The position numbers and the translations under genes are program-made. Of a stretch of DNA of 64,000 bases, positions 16,612 to 25,233 are shown in pieces; within the stretch, counting starts at the first letter, position 1; each line of letters starts with the position of its first letter. Source of the DNA: Saccharothrix ecbatanensis (GTDB lineage Bacteria; Actinomycetota; Actinomycetes; Mycobacteriales; Pseudonocardiaceae); assembly GCF_014205015.1 (NCBI RefSeq), contig NZ_JACHMO010000001.1, forward strand, positions 496,001-560,000. Reading direction: 5' to 3'. Under the pieces are notes generated by a model that saw nothing but the letters and a program-made list of their open reading frames with translations, was not told where the DNA came from and did no database searches.

Positions 16612-17430
16612 ATGAGGACCATCACCCTGAACAACGGCGTCACCATGCCGCAGCTCGGTTTCGGTGTCTTCCAAGTGTCCAAAGAGGACACATATGCCAC
16701 GGTGACCGAGGCACTGCGGGCCGGCTACCGCAGCATCGACACGGCCGCCGCCTACCGCAACGAAGAGCCGGTCGGCCGGGCGATCGCGGAGTCGGGGATC
16801 CCGCGCGACGAGCTGTTCGTGACGACCAAGCTGTGGAACGACGACCAGGGCTACGACGAGGCGTTCCGCGCGTTCGACGCGAGCGCCGAGCGGCTCGGCC
16901 TGGACCGGCTCGACCTGTACCTGATCCACTGGCCCGCGCCGAAGCAGGACCGGTACGTCGACACCTGGCGCGCGCTGGGCAAGTTGTCCGCGGACGGCCG
17001 GGTCCGGGCCATCGGCGTCTCCAACTTCCAGCCCGCGCACCTGGAGCGGGTGGTGGAGGCGACCGGCGCGGTGCCGGCCGTGAACCAGGTCGAGCTGCAC
17101 CCGTGGCTACAGCAGGCCGAACTGCGCGCGTTCCACGTCCGGCACGGCATCGCGACGGAGGCGTGGAGCCCGTTGGCGCAGGGCGGCGAGCTGCTGTCCG
17201 ATCCGGTCGTCGCCGACATCGCCGCGAAGCACGGCCGGACCCCGGCGCAGGTCGTGCTGCGCTGGCACCTCCAGCTGGACAACGTCGTCATCCCCAAGTC
17301 GGCGACGCCGAGCCGGATCGCGGAGAACTTCGCCGTCTTCGACTTCGAACTGGACGCCGAGGACCTGCGCCGCATCGCCGAAATGGACCGCGGCCGGCGC
17401 ATCGGCCCCGATCCGGACACGTTCGGTTAA
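16612..17430 (+). CDS. Aldo/keto reductase
   Basis: A 272-residue (beta/alpha)8 NADPH-dependent reductase. The tetrad is visible: Asp and Tyr in SIDTAAAYRNE, Lys in TTKLWN and His in YLIHWP. The NADPH-binding C-terminus IPKSATPSRIAENF is present. It resembles 2,5-diketo-D-gluconate reductases and general carbonyl reductases. An ATG at 16600 is possible, but 16612 gives the usual family N-terminus (TITLNNGVTMPQLGFG). Confidence 0.92.
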   Translation: MRTITLNNGVTMPQLGFGVFQVSKEDTYATVTEALRAGYRSIDTAAAYRNEEPVGRAIAESGIPRDELFVTTKLWNDDQGYDEAFRAFDASAERLGLDRLDLYLIHWPAPKQDRYVDTWRALGKLSADGRVRAIGVSNFQPAHLERVVEATGAVPAVNQVELHPWLQQAELRAFHVRHGIATEAWSPLAQGGELLSDPVVADIAAKHGRTPAQVVLRWHLQLDNVVIPKSATPSRIAENFAVFDFELDAEDLRRIAEMDRGRRIGPDPDTFG

Positions 17431-17443
17431 AAAACCCAGCTGA

Positions 17444-17953
17444 TCAGACGCTCACCGGGCCGCCGCTGCGCCAGTACTCCCCGTCGGCCCGGCTGAGCAG
17501 TCCTTCGTCCACGAGGTGCCGGCGCACGGTCACGTGGTCGACCTCGCCGCCCTCGCACCAGCGCTTCAGCACTTCCGCCACGTCCCGTTCGAGGTACCTT
17601 TTACCCGGCTCGAACGTGGTGCTCACCTGTTCGAGCACAGCCCGCCGGCGTCCACGCTGGGCGGGGAGCTTCACCAGCCGCCCGTCCCGCACGAACGGGT
17701 CCTCCGGGACCCGGTTCGCCTGTTCGACCCGGGTGGCCTCCTTGAACAGTTCCTCGCGCACTCGCAGGACCGATCCGTCGGTCACGACGAGCCCCGCCGA
17801 CCGAAGCCGGCGCAACGACCGCCCGACCTGCCGGGCGTCCAACCCGGTCGACCCGGTGATGTCCCCGGTCGTGCGAGCGCCCAGCACCAGCGCGGCCACC
17901 ACCCGCAACCGTTCGGGTTCCGCCAGAAGTCCGATCAGTGAATCAGGGGTCAC
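17444..17953 (-). CDS. Winged-helix DUF2087 regulator
   Basis: A 169-residue protein. Residues 1-75 look like an ArsR/MarR-like winged helix (LAEPERLRVVAALVLGARTTGDI). Residues about 90-165 match DUF2087 (LPAQRGRRRAVLEQV, RYLERDVAEVL, DHVTVRRHLVDEG), a domain found in many small actinobacterial regulators. It is convergent with the aldo/keto reductase and divergent from the cyclase-like gene at 18016, which it might control. GTG 17953 chosen. Confidence 0.85.
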   Translation of the reverse strand: MTPDSLIGLLAEPERLRVVAALVLGARTTGDITGSTGLDARQVGRSLRRLRSAGLVVTDGSVLRVREELFKEATRVEQANRVPEDPFVRDGRLVKLPAQRGRRRAVLEQVSTTFEPGKRYLERDVAEVLKRWCEGGEVDHVTVRRHLVDEGLLSRADGEYWRSGGPVSV

Positions 17954-18015
17954 GCTTCGAGCTAACCGAAGCCGGTCCTCTGGTGCACGCGCATTTCGGG
18001 CGGACCTTAATAGCC

Positions 18016-18813
18016 GTGCGCACTGATCACCTCTTCCCCCTGGCGTCGGTGGAGCCTGTCTTCGGCATGCCGACCGAGAACGCCCGCAAGTTCCAGCAGG
18101 TGGCCGCCGAGCAGGACCTGGTCATCGACGTGCGGGCGACGAACCCGCACGCGGTGGGCTGGTTGCGCGAAGGCGCGCTGCCCAAACCGGAGGCGGTGAA
18201 GGCCAAGACCATCGACGACCTGGACGTCCGGCTGGGCGCGGCCCGCCGCCACCGGGGCCTCGTCGGCTACTTCCGGCCCGCGCTGCCCCGCTTCGACCTC
18301 AGCGACCGGCTGCTCCGCCGGTACGACCAGCGGCGCACCGAGTTCGACGCGCTGCGCGACAAGATGGCCCTGTTCGAACGCCGGGGCGAGTACGTCGTGC
18401 GGGACGGCGTCGTGCACGGGTACGACCGGCGCGGCTGGTTACGGCCGCTGACGGGCGACCACGACGTGTTCGACATCCGCGCGTCCGGTGGCATGCCCCT
18501 GACCCGCCGCCGCTACGACCGGGCGGTGGCGACCATGATGTCGCTGGACATGGGCGTGACCCACGGCGCCCACATGTACTGGCGGCCCACCACCAAGTCC
18601 GACCGGGCGATGTTCGAGTCGATCGCCCGCAGCGGCGACGACAAGCTGCGGTTCAACCCGGACGGCACGATGAGCGCCGGCGACTACTCGCGCTTGAACG
18701 CCGGGATCAAGGCGATGACCACGCCCGCCAAGGCCGCCCGGCCGTACGCCAGCGTCTCCCACGTGGGCAGACCGAGGGTGCCGGTGTCCTCGGCGTCGGC
18801 GATGAACAGCTGA
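18016..18813 (+). CDS. Edema factor/ExoY-like (class II) nucleotidyl cyclase homologue
   Basis: A 265-residue soluble protein without signal peptide. In the region like anthrax edema factor, Arg40 is followed after 17 residues by Lys57, Lys62 and Lys64 (KPEAVKAK). Edema factor has R329, K346, H351 and K353 with the same spacing, and ExoY uses Lys at these places. A DxD motif, LTGDHDVF (Asp148, Asp150), matches the metal-binding D491/D493, and THGAH (His183) matches H577. The residues after it (His186, Trp189) differ from E580 and N583, so substrate or activity may differ. GTG 18016 is preferred to 17938 because the extra codons have poor third-position GC and overlap the divergent gene. Overlaps the next gene by 130 bases, tail to tail. 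Confidence 0.7.
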   Translation: MRTDHLFPLASVEPVFGMPTENARKFQQVAAEQDLVIDVRATNPHAVGWLREGALPKPEAVKAKTIDDLDVRLGAARRHRGLVGYFRPALPRFDLSDRLLRRYDQRRTEFDALRDKMALFERRGEYVVRDGVVHGYDRRGWLRPLTGDHDVFDIRASGGMPLTRRRYDRAVATMMSLDMGVTHGAHMYWRPTTKSDRAMFESIARSGDDKLRFNPDGTMSAGDYSRLNAGIKAMTTPAKAARPYASVSHVGRPRVPVSSASAMNS

Positions 18814-19088
18814 CCGTAGAGCAGGACCAGGGCGACACCGTAGAGCCGGGCGTGCCGGTGGTCCCACGCGAGCATGACCCCGGCCAGGCCGGTGGCGACG
18901 TAGAGGGCGTGGGTCCCGCTGTCGGCGAGGGGGAGGAACGGGACGGAGGCGAGGACGAGCTGGAGCGCGCCGACCAGGAGCGCGAGCAGTTGGGCCCGGC
19001 TGAACGGCCGGCGCCCGGTGGTCGGGTCGGCTTCGCGGTCGGCCTTCTTCGTGGCTTTCCGGGACTTCACGGCTGCCTCGTTCCGCAT
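18684..19088 (-). CDS. Small four-span membrane protein (DUF4383-like)
   Basis: A 134-residue protein with a lysine-rich cytoplasmic N-terminus (about 30 residues) and four hydrophobic segments, in the manner of DUF4383 proteins. Family assignment is tentative. ATG 19088 follows a GGGTAA box by 9 nt. Its last 43 codons overlap the end of the convergent cyclase-like gene. Confidence 0.7.
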   Translation of the reverse strand: MRNEAAVKSRKATKKADREADPTTGRRPFSRAQLLALLVGALQLVLASVPFLPLADSGTHALYVATGLAGVMLAWDHRHARLYGVALVLLYGQLFIADAEDTGTLGLPTWETLAYGRAALAGVVIALIPAFKRE

Positions 19089-19097
19089 GGCGGGGGG

Positions 19098-19122
19098 TTA
19101 CCCGCGCCCGTTCGGCTCATCC
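19098..19122 (-). promoter_or_regulatory. Stress-type promoter, GGAT-N15-GGGTAA
   Basis: On the minus strand GGAT (19122-19119) and GGGTAA (19103-19098), 9 nt before the ATG of the DUF4383-like gene. The last base of the hexamer departs from the consensus. Confidence 0.45.
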
Positions 19123-19362
19123 CCCAGGGGTGGCGGTTCCGCCTAGAAATCCCATCGCCGTACACGGTTCGGTATTACGGGTCAGCACGTGTCACGATCG
19201 ATATCACCTGATCGGGGAGTAGGTCTGCTCTGGGTGGCAGGCACCGGCGGTGTGCAGTCCGCTGTCGGGAGCAACGCCCGTGCCGCGGTCCGCTCCACCC
19301 GATCGGGGTCGTCCGGAGTGGTCGGCCACTCCGCCGCGGGCGGCGGAGTCCGGGGTCGGAAG

Positions 19363-19536
19363 TCAGGCCTTGGGCCGCTTGCGCGGCTCGGTCGGCGTCT
19401 TGGTCCGGTCGGCGGGAGGCGGGGACTGCGGCGCCGTCTTGCCCGCCTGGACGGGTTCGGCCGGCTCGCGGGGGTCGGGTGTGAGGTCGGCGAGGTAGGT
19501 GGCCGCCAACTCGTCGTAGATCGGTGTTGAGCTCAC
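19363..19536 (-). CDS. Small conserved-type hypothetical protein, 57 residues
   Basis: GTG 19536 opens a 57-codon frame. The N-terminus (SSTPIYDELAATYLADL) is like short actinobacterial proteins that begin with a TPIYD motif; the rest is Pro-, Lys- and Thr-rich and probably disordered (ends RKRPKA). CAGGA lies upstream as a ribosome binding site. Longer plus-strand frames across the same DNA have no recognisable content. Function unknown. The 270 bases between it and the gene at 19088 hold only that gene's promoter as far as I can see. Confidence 0.6.
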   Translation of the reverse strand: MSSTPIYDELAATYLADLTPDPREPAEPVQAGKTAPQSPPPADRTKTPTEPRKRPKA

Positions 19537-19678
19537 GTTTCGGAATCCTGTAGGGCCACGGCCCGCGGCGCTGCCCCTCTCACTCCTGTGGGTTACCTTG
19601 CGATCGGTAGGAACCGCATTTTTGCGGAGATCATTTCGCCGCGATGACGTAGATCACGCATCGGGTACCCGATTCCGC

Positions 19679-19703
19679 GATTGAAACCCGGTAACAGGGG
19701 TAC
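19679..19703 (+). promoter_or_regulatory. Stress-type promoter without a following gene, GATT-N15-GGGTAC
   Basis: GATT (19679-19682) and GGGTAC (19698-19703). A second GGGTAC lies at 19663-19668 without a good -35. No sensible coding frame follows; two strong hairpins do. Confidence 0.45.
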
Positions 19704-19708
19704 TCCAG

Positions 19709-19800
19709 CCCACGATGAGGGCTTAGGCGACCACCACCCCCCACTGGTCGCCTAACAGTCCCGGCCGGGCTCCCATCCCCCCTGGAGCCCGGCCGGGCGC
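19709..19800 (+). ncRNA. Candidate small RNA with two hairpins
   Basis: Transcription from the GGGTAC box at 19698 would start near 19710 and give about 90 nt. It contains a perfect 11-bp hairpin TTAGGCGACCA/TGGTCGCCTAA (19723-19733 with 19745-19755) and a perfect 14-bp GC-rich hairpin at 19760-19797. No open frame longer than a few codons begins here. The alternative is that both hairpins only serve as terminators of the convergent GH65 gene. Confidence 0.4.
19760..19797. terminator. Strong GC-rich hairpin, 14-bp perfect stem
   Basis: CCCGGCCGGGCTCC (19760-19773) pairs perfectly with 19784-19797 around a 10-nt loop. It lies 4 nt beyond the stop of the GH65 gene on the minus strand and can also end the candidate small RNA on the plus strand. 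There is no U-tract, as usual in this phylum. Confidence 0.75.
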
Positions 19801-19801
19801 C

Positions 19802-22147
19802 TCATCCCCCCGGTGGCACCCGCCGAGCGGGCGCACGGGACGGCGGCTGGTTCAGGACCGGCGGCTCCGGCGGATCCGGTGTGGACAACGTGACCGGCCG
19901 GCCCGGTTCGACCAGCACCGGGACGCCGTGGTGACGGGTGCGCAACGCTTCGCCCGCGACGATCCGGTACGTGACCGAACCCGGCTCGACCTCCACCGCG
20001 AAGCGGGTGCCCCGGAACGCCATCCGGAACGCCATCCGGCTCAGCCCCGGCGGCAGGCGCGGCGCGAACGTCAGCCCGCCGTCGTGGTCACGCATCCCGC
20101 CGAACCCGGCCACCAAGCCCACCCAGGCTCCCGCCAGCGACGCCATGTGCAGTCCGTTGTGGACGTTGCGGTGCAGGTCGTGAAGGTCGGTGAACGCCGC
20201 CTCGGCCAGGTAGTCGTAGGCCAGCCGCAACGCGCCCACCTCGGCGGCCAGCACCGCCTGCGTCCCCGCCGACAGGGAGGAGTCGCGCACCGTCCGTGAC
20301 TCGTAGTAGGCGAAGTTCCGGGCCTTCTGCAACGGCGTGAACGCGTCGCCGCGCACGTGCATGGCCAGCACGAGATCGGCCTGCTTGACCACCTGCTTGC
20401 GGTACAGGTCGAAGTACGGCCGGTTGAGCAGCAGCGGGTACTCGTCCGGGTCGGTGCCGTCGAAGTCCCACTCCGCGTGCGACGTGAACCCCTCGTTCTG
20501 CGGGTGCACGCCCAGGAGCTGGTCGAACGGGATCACGATCACGTCGGCGGCCTTCCGCCACCCGGCGATCTCCTCGGCGGTCACGTCCAGGCGCTCGGCC
20601 ACGTCGGAGTGCCGGTCGCACGCGTCCGCCGCGCAGCGCAGGTTCTTCTGCGCGACGAGGTTGGTGTAGACGTTGTTGTCCGCCAACGCCGAGTACTCGT
20701 CCGGCCCGGTCACCCCGTCGATGCGGAACCCGTCGTGCTGGTCGTGGTGCCCCAGCGACGTCCACAGCCGGGCGGTCTCGACCAGGATCTCCGCGCCGCA
20801 CTCGCGTTCGAACGCCATGTCGCCGGTTGCGTTCACGTACTGCGCCACCGCGTGCGAGACGTCGCCGGAGACGTGGAACGCCGCCGTGCTCGCGGGCCAG
20901 TACGCGGAGCACTCCGCGCCGCTGATCGACCGCCACGGGAACGCCGCGCCGCGCTGGCCGAGCACCGCCGCCCGCTCCCGCGCCTTGTCCAACGTCGAGT
21001 GCCGCCACCGCAACGCGTCCCGCGCCGCCTCCGGCACCGTGTAGGCCAGCACGGGCAGCACGAACATCTCCGTGTCCCAGAACGCGTGCCCGTCGTACCC
21101 CGGCCCGGTCAGGCCCTTGCCCGGGATCGCCCGCGTCTCACCGCGCACCGCGGCCTGCATGATGTGGAACAGCGCGAACCGCAGCGCCTGCTGGAGCTCG
21201 TCGTCGCCGCGCAGCTCGATGTCGGCGACCTCCCAGAAGTCGTCCAGGAACTGCCGCTGCTCCGCCAGCAGGCCGTCCCACCCGGTCTGCCGCGCGCCCG
21301 CCAGCGCCGCCTCGACCTGGGCCCGCAGCGCCGGGATCGACCGTTGCGCGGACCAGCCGTAGCCCAGGTACTTCACCAGCCGCAGCTTTCCGCCCGCGGG
21401 CACGTCGATGGCGGCGGTGAACCTGGCAAGGTCGCCTTCGGCGCGGATCTCGGTGCGCAGGCCGTCCTCGACCTCCAGCTCGTGGTCCATCGCGGCGGCC
21501 ATCCGCAGACCGGAGTTGCGCGCGTGGTGGGCCAGCACCGCCCGGTAGTCCTCGACGTGCGCGAACTCCGCCACCAGCGGGTCGTTCAGCGCGGCGGCCA
21601 CCCTGGGGTCGTCGCTGTCGTGCTCGACGGGTTCGTTGGCCAGCAGGTCGGACTGCACCACCAGCTGGAGGTCCTCGCTCGGCTCGACCTCGTAGTGGAT
21701 GGCCGCCACGGCGCGCTGGGTCAGCGACACCAGCCGTTCGCTGCGCACGGTCACCCGGCGGCCCGTCGGCGACTCCCACTCGGTGTGCCGGCGCAGCGTT
21801 CCGGTGCGGAAGTCCAGCTCACGCCGGTGCACGGGGGCCCGGCCGTAGCGCATGTCCAGCGGCTCGTCCTCGACCAGCAGCCGGATCACCTTGCCGTCGG
21901 TGACGTTGACGACGGTCTGCCCGGCCTCGGGGTAGCCGTAGCCGGACTCGCCGTACGGCAGCGCGTGCTCCTCGTAGAACCCGTTCAGGTAGGTGCCGGG
22001 CAGTCCGCGCGGCTCGCCCTCGTCCAGCGTGCCGCGCATGCCGATGTGGCCGTTGGACAGCGCGAAGATCGATTCGGTGCGGCGCAGCTGGTCCACCGCG
22101 AGGCCGTCCCACCGCACCATCCAGGGATCGACCACCCAGCCCGTCAC
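19802..22147 (-). CDS. GH65 glycoside phosphorylase (trehalose/kojibiose/maltose phosphorylase type)
   Basis: A 781-residue GH65 enzyme. The N-terminal beta-sandwich begins with [20 protein letters not shown]; the (alpha/alpha)6 core has HAFWDTEMF and [16 protein letters not shown], where the Glu is the general acid of the family; [12 protein letters not shown] is also typical. It would split an alpha-linked disaccharide with phosphate (or water) to give beta-glucose 1-phosphate. The beta-phosphoglucomutase gene just upstream, overlapping by four bases, supports a phosphorylase producing that sugar phosphate. Which disaccharide is used cannot be read from sequence alone; trehalose is a good guess given the stress promoter. 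Confidence 0.9.
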   Translation of the reverse strand: MTGWVVDPWMVRWDGLAVDQLRRTESIFALSNGHIGMRGTLDEGEPRGLPGTYLNGFYEEHALPYGESGYGYPEAGQTVVNVTDGKVIRLLVEDEPLDMRYGRAPVHRRELDFRTGTLRRHTEWESPTGRRVTVRSERLVSLTQRAVAAIHYEVEPSEDLQLVVQSDLLANEPVEHDSDDPRVAAALNDPLVAEFAHVEDYRAVLAHHARNSGLRMAAAMDHELEVEDGLRTEIRAEGDLARFTAAIDVPAGGKLRLVKYLGYGWSAQRSIPALRAQVEAALAGARQTGWDGLLAEQRQFLDDFWEVADIELRGDDELQQALRFALFHIMQAAVRGETRAIPGKGLTGPGYDGHAFWDTEMFVLPVLAYTVPEAARDALRWRHSTLDKARERAAVLGQRGAAFPWRSISGAECSAYWPASTAAFHVSGDVSHAVAQYVNATGDMAFERECGAEILVETARLWTSLGHHDQHDGFRIDGVTGPDEYSALADNNVYTNLVAQKNLRCAADACDRHSDVAERLDVTAEEIAGWRKAADVIVIPFDQLLGVHPQNEGFTSHAEWDFDGTDPDEYPLLLNRPYFDLYRKQVVKQADLVLAMHVRGDAFTPLQKARNFAYYESRTVRDSSLSAGTQAVLAAEVGALRLAYDYLAEAAFTDLHDLHRNVHNGLHMASLAGAWVGLVAGFGGMRDHDGGLTFAPRLPPGLSRMAFRMAFRGTRFAVEVEPGSVTYRIVAGEALRTRHHGVPVLVEPGRPVTLSTPDPPEPPVLNQPPSRAPARRVPPGG

Positions 22148-22860
22148 AGCAGCTCCGCGAGGTCTTCGACCACGACGTCCGCGCCGTGTGCCGCCAGGGC
22201 TTCGCGTTGACCGGTCCGGTCCACGCCGACGACGTGCCCGAACCCGCCCGCACGGCCCGCCTCCACGCCGGACAGCGCGTCCTCGAACACGGCGGCTTGG
22301 TCCGGCCGGACGCCGAGCAGCCGCGCGCCCGCCAGGAACGAGTCCGGCGCGGGCTTGCCCTTGAGCCCGTCACGGCTGATGACCACGCCGTCCACCAGGG
22401 CTTGCACGAACGGGGCGAGACCGGCCGCGTCGAGCACCTTCCGGGCGTTCGCCGACGACGTCACCACGCCGATGCCCAGGCCGGCGTCCTCGACCGCCCG
22501 CAGGTAGGGCACCGTGCCCGCGTACGGCGTCACGCCTTCGTGTCGGATGATCGCCTCCAGCAGGTCGTTCTTGCGGTTGCCCACGCCGTGCACGGTGTCC
22601 CGGTCGGGAGGGTCGTCGGGCTCGCCCTCCGGCAGCGCGATCCCGCGCGAGGTCAGGAACGCCCGCACCCCGTCGTAGCGCGGACGGCCGTCCACGTACT
22701 GGATGTAGTCGTTCTCGGCGAACGGCGGTTCGCCGCGCGGGCGCAGGAAGTCGTCGAAGGTGCGCCGCCAGGCACGGCGGTGCAGCACGGCCGTGCTCGT
22801 CAGCACGCCGTCGAGGTCGAAGAGACAGGCGGTGATCGCGTCGGGCAGTCCCAGGGCCAT
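22144..22860 (-). CDS. HAD family beta-phosphoglucomutase
   Basis: A 238-residue HAD phosphotransferase. The nucleophile motif is [10 protein letters not shown], with VVTSSANA (motif II), [12 protein letters not shown] (Lys) and [11 protein letters not shown] (acidic motif). The 80-residue helical cap matches beta-phosphoglucomutases of trehalose or maltose phosphorylase operons. It converts beta-glucose 1-phosphate to glucose 6-phosphate. It is first in a two-gene operon and its stop overlaps the start of the GH65 gene. ATG 22860 lies 9 nt after a GGGTAG box. Confidence 0.92.
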   Translation of the reverse strand: MALGLPDAITACLFDLDGVLTSTAVLHRRAWRRTFDDFLRPRGEPPFAENDYIQYVDGRPRYDGVRAFLTSRGIALPEGEPDDPPDRDTVHGVGNRKNDLLEAIIRHEGVTPYAGTVPYLRAVEDAGLGIGVVTSSANARKVLDAAGLAPFVQALVDGVVISRDGLKGKPAPDSFLAGARLLGVRPDQAAVFEDALSGVEAGRAGGFGHVVGVDRTGQREALAAHGADVVVEDLAELL

Positions 22861-22867
22861 GGATCGT

Positions 22868-22895
22868 GTCTACCCGTTCCTGGTCCGGGGTACCC
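22868..22895. promoter_or_regulatory. Back-to-back stress-type promoters
   Basis: Minus strand: GGGT (22895-22892), N16, GGGTAG (22875-22870), 9 nt before the beta-phosphoglucomutase ATG. Plus strand: GTCT (22868-22871), N16, GGGTAC (22888-22893), 49 nt before the oxidoreductase ATG at 22943, which has its own Shine-Dalgarno sequence. The two promoters interlock completely. Confidence 0.6.
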
Positions 22896-22942
22896 GCCAG
22901 CGGAACGGGACGAGACGGACTCCCCACCGGAGGGATCGAGCC

Positions 22943-24247
22943 ATGGGCAAGCCGCGCGTGCTGGTCGTCGGAACGGGCTTCGCGGGCTACCACTGCCTGC
23001 GCACGCTGGAACGGGTGCTGCCGGCCGACGCCGCCGACCTGGTGGCGGTCAACCCCACCGACTACATGCTCTACGTCCCGCTGCTGCCCGAGGTCGCCGG
23101 AGGTTCGCTCGACCCGCGCCGGGTGGCCGTGCCGTTGCGGCCCAAGCTGCCGCGCACCCGGCTGGTGCAGGCGCACGCGACGGGGCTCGACCTGGCCGCG
23201 CGGACGTGCACCGTGGTGGACGTCGAGGGGCGCGAACAAGTCCTGGAGTGGGACCGGCTCGTGCTGACGGCCGGTTCGGTCACCCGGTTGATGTCGATCC
23301 CCGGCGTGGCCGAGCACGCGTTCGGGTTCAAGTCGGTCGCGGAGGCGGTGTACCTGCGTGATCACGTGCTGCGGCAGGTCGAGTTGGCCGAGCTGGCCAC
23401 CGACCCGGCCGAACGGGCGGCGCGGGCGACGTTCGTGGTGGTCGGCGCGGGCTACACGGGCACCGAGCTGGTGGCGCAGGGCCAGCAGCTCACCCGGTCG
23501 GCGTTGCGCGGACGCAGCGGGTTGTCCGAGTCCCAGGTGAAGTGGGTGCTGGTGGACATGGCGCCGCGGGTGTTGCCGGGGCTGGACGAGCGGCTGTCCG
23601 GGCCCGCCGCGCGGGTGCTGCGGGCGCGGGGCGCGGACGTGCGGCTGGAGACGAGCGTGGAGGAGGTCACCGCGAACTGCGCGCGGCTGACCGACGGCTC
23701 GGAGATCCCGACCCGGACGCTGGTGTGGTGTGTCGGCGTGCGGCCGGATCCGTTGGTGGAGTCGGTCAAGCTGGCCACGGTGAAGGGGCGCGTGGCGGTC
23801 GATCCGACGCTGGCCGTGCCGACCAACCCGCACATGTTCGCGGCCGGTGACATCGCCGCCGTGCCGGACGTGTTCAACGACGGCAAGCCGACGCCGATGA
23901 CCGCGCAGCACGCGCAACGCCAGGGCAAGCTCGCCGGCCGGAACGTCGCGGCCTCCCTCGGTCACGGCGCCGTGGGGACGTACCGGCACCGCGACCTCGG
24001 CTTCGTGGTGGACCTGGCCGGCGCCCAGGCCGTCGCCGACCCGCTGCACGTGCCGCTCACCGGGCTGCCCGCGAAGGCGGTGGCGCGTGGCTACCACCTG
24101 CTGGCGATGCCCGGGAACCGGCTGCGGGTGGCCGTCGACTGGCTCACCGAGCTCGTCGCCCGCCGCCAGGTCGTGCAGTTCGGCCTCGTCCCCGAGGCGG
24201 GCGTGCGGTTGGGTGACGCCGAGAAAATCGGCGTCGGCCCCCGATGA
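22943..24247 (+). CDS. NAD(P)/FAD-dependent oxidoreductase (type II NADH dehydrogenase-like)
   Basis: A 434-residue flavoprotein. It has an FAD-binding GxGxxG-type start (VLVVGTGFAGYHCLRTL), a second nucleotide motif VVVGAGYTGTELVA for NADH, and the FAD-pyrophosphate motif FAAGDIAAVPD. Residues near the C-terminus (LLAMPGNRLRVAVDWLTELV) look like the amphipathic membrane anchor of NDH-2 enzymes. It would pass electrons from NADH to quinone without proton pumping. ATG 22943 has GGAGGGATCG upstream, excluding the longer in-frame extension. Confidence 0.87.
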   Translation: MGKPRVLVVGTGFAGYHCLRTLERVLPADAADLVAVNPTDYMLYVPLLPEVAGGSLDPRRVAVPLRPKLPRTRLVQAHATGLDLAARTCTVVDVEGREQVLEWDRLVLTAGSVTRLMSIPGVAEHAFGFKSVAEAVYLRDHVLRQVELAELATDPAERAARATFVVVGAGYTGTELVAQGQQLTRSALRGRSGLSESQVKWVLVDMAPRVLPGLDERLSGPAARVLRARGADVRLETSVEEVTANCARLTDGSEIPTRTLVWCVGVRPDPLVESVKLATVKGRVAVDPTLAVPTNPHMFAAGDIAAVPDVFNDGKPTPMTAQHAQRQGKLAGRNVAASLGHGAVGTYRHRDLGFVVDLAGAQAVADPLHVPLTGLPAKAVARGYHLLAMPGNRLRVAVDWLTELVARRQVVQFGLVPEAGVRLGDAEKIGVGPR

Positions 24248-24271
24248 CGGCGCTCCCCCTGGTGACGGCGC

Positions 24272-24592
24272 TCAAGCGGGCTTGAGCGGGTCGTGGCCGA
24301 TCGACATCAGCCGGTGCCTCCAGTGCGCCTCGCCCGCCGTCGGCTCCAGGTCGTCGCGCCGCTGCTCGTGCACCCGGTCCACGACCTTGCGCATCACCTT
24401 GACGTCCTCGGTGGTCAGGTCGGTGCGCCGCTTGCGCAGGACCCGCAGCACCTCCTGGCCGGTAGGCGTCCCCGCCTGGTCGGGCAGGGCCTCGGTCTCC
24501 TCGTCCGCCGAGCGGGTGCGCAGCCAGTCCTCCAGCTCGTGCGAGGTCATGTTCACTACGCGGTGGAACTCGTCCCACAAGGTGTCGGTCAT
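24272..24592 (-). CDS. DUF3140 family protein
   Basis: A 106-residue cytoplasmic protein. The family marks are the N-terminal FHRVVNMTSHELEDWLRT, GQEVLRVLRKRRTDLTTEDVKVMRKVV in the middle and the C-terminal WRHRLMSIGHDP. DUF3140 proteins are common in actinobacteria and have no known role. ATG 24592 is chosen; GTG 24610 is also in frame. Confidence 0.87.
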   Translation of the reverse strand: MTDTLWDEFHRVVNMTSHELEDWLRTRSADEETEALPDQAGTPTGQEVLRVLRKRRTDLTTEDVKVMRKVVDRVHEQRRDDLEPTAGEAHWRHRLMSIGHDPLKPA

Positions 24593-24706
24593 GCGGCAGA
24601 GGGTTGCCACTCGCCCGCACCCCGAAACGGGGGAGTTCCGGCGTCTTTGCGTGATCCGAACACTCGCCGGACACGCCCCACACCCTCGGACGCCATCGTG
24701 ATCGGC

Positions 24707-25096
24707 ATGAACACGTGGATTCGCCGCATCGCCGTCATCGGGACCGCCGCACTCGGTTTCACCTCAACGGGTGTCGCCACCGGTGTCGCTGCCGCACAGG
24801 AGTACGCGCCCATCACCATCAGCCCGGAGAAGGTCCAGCAGCTGTGCGAGCAGCGCGCGCCGAGGATCGAGGAGCGGATCGAACGGATCACCACCCGCGT
24901 CAACGGCGGACCGGAGGTGATCGGTTCGACCGCTTGGCTCCAGGCCAACGCGCAGAAAGCCCGCGACGCCGGCCACACCGCCCGCGCGGAACGGTTGGAG
25001 CAGCGGGCGGCACGGCGCGGGGACCAGCTGACCAGGCTGGCCGACGCCCAGCACCGCGTCGACAAGTTCCAGGCCGACCACTGCGGCACGAAGTGA
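24707..25096 (+). CDS. Small secreted helical protein
   Basis: A 129-residue protein with a signal peptide (MNTWIRRIAVIGTAALGF... cut near VAAAQE). The mature part is charged and helical, with CEQRAPRIEERIERI and ending in DHCGTK; the two cysteines could form a disulphide. No family recognised. Its stop overlaps the GTG of a small lipoprotein gene, so the two probably form an operon. Confidence 0.75.
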   Translation: MNTWIRRIAVIGTAALGFTSTGVATGVAAAQEYAPITISPEKVQQLCEQRAPRIEERIERITTRVNGGPEVIGSTAWLQANAQKARDAGHTARAERLEQRAARRGDQLTRLADAQHRVDKFQADHCGTK

Positions 25097-25233
25097 AGGC
25101 ACTGACGGCCGCGGTGGTGTTGCTGCTGTCGCTGGTCGCGTGCCGGGCCGACGACGCCAGACCGACGGACCCGGGCTTCGACGGGATCGAGACGACGCTC
25201 GACGCCGTCGAAGCCGAGATCGCCGAACCCTAG
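25093..25233 (+). CDS. 46-residue lipoprotein
   Basis: GTG 25093 overlaps the preceding stop (GTGA) and opens a 46-codon frame: basic start (MKALT), hydrophobic core and a lipobox LVAC at residue 17, then an acidic tail (DGIETTLDAVEAEIAEP). Short, but the lipobox and coupling support it. Its TAG stop shares a CTAG with the stop of the convergent SRPBCC gene. Confidence 0.65.
   Translation: MKALTAAVVLLLSLVACRADDARPTDPGFDGIETTLDAVEAEIAEP

Noticed and set aside
17938..18015. Longer N-terminus for the cyclase-like protein from GTG 17938
   Set aside because: The 26 extra codons include tta, ata, cta and tca, unlike the rest of the gene, and would overlap the divergent regulator's start.
19189..19530. 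113-residue plus-strand open frame
   Set aside because: Gly/Arg-rich translation without family or ribosome site. The minus strand carries a better supported 57-residue gene here.
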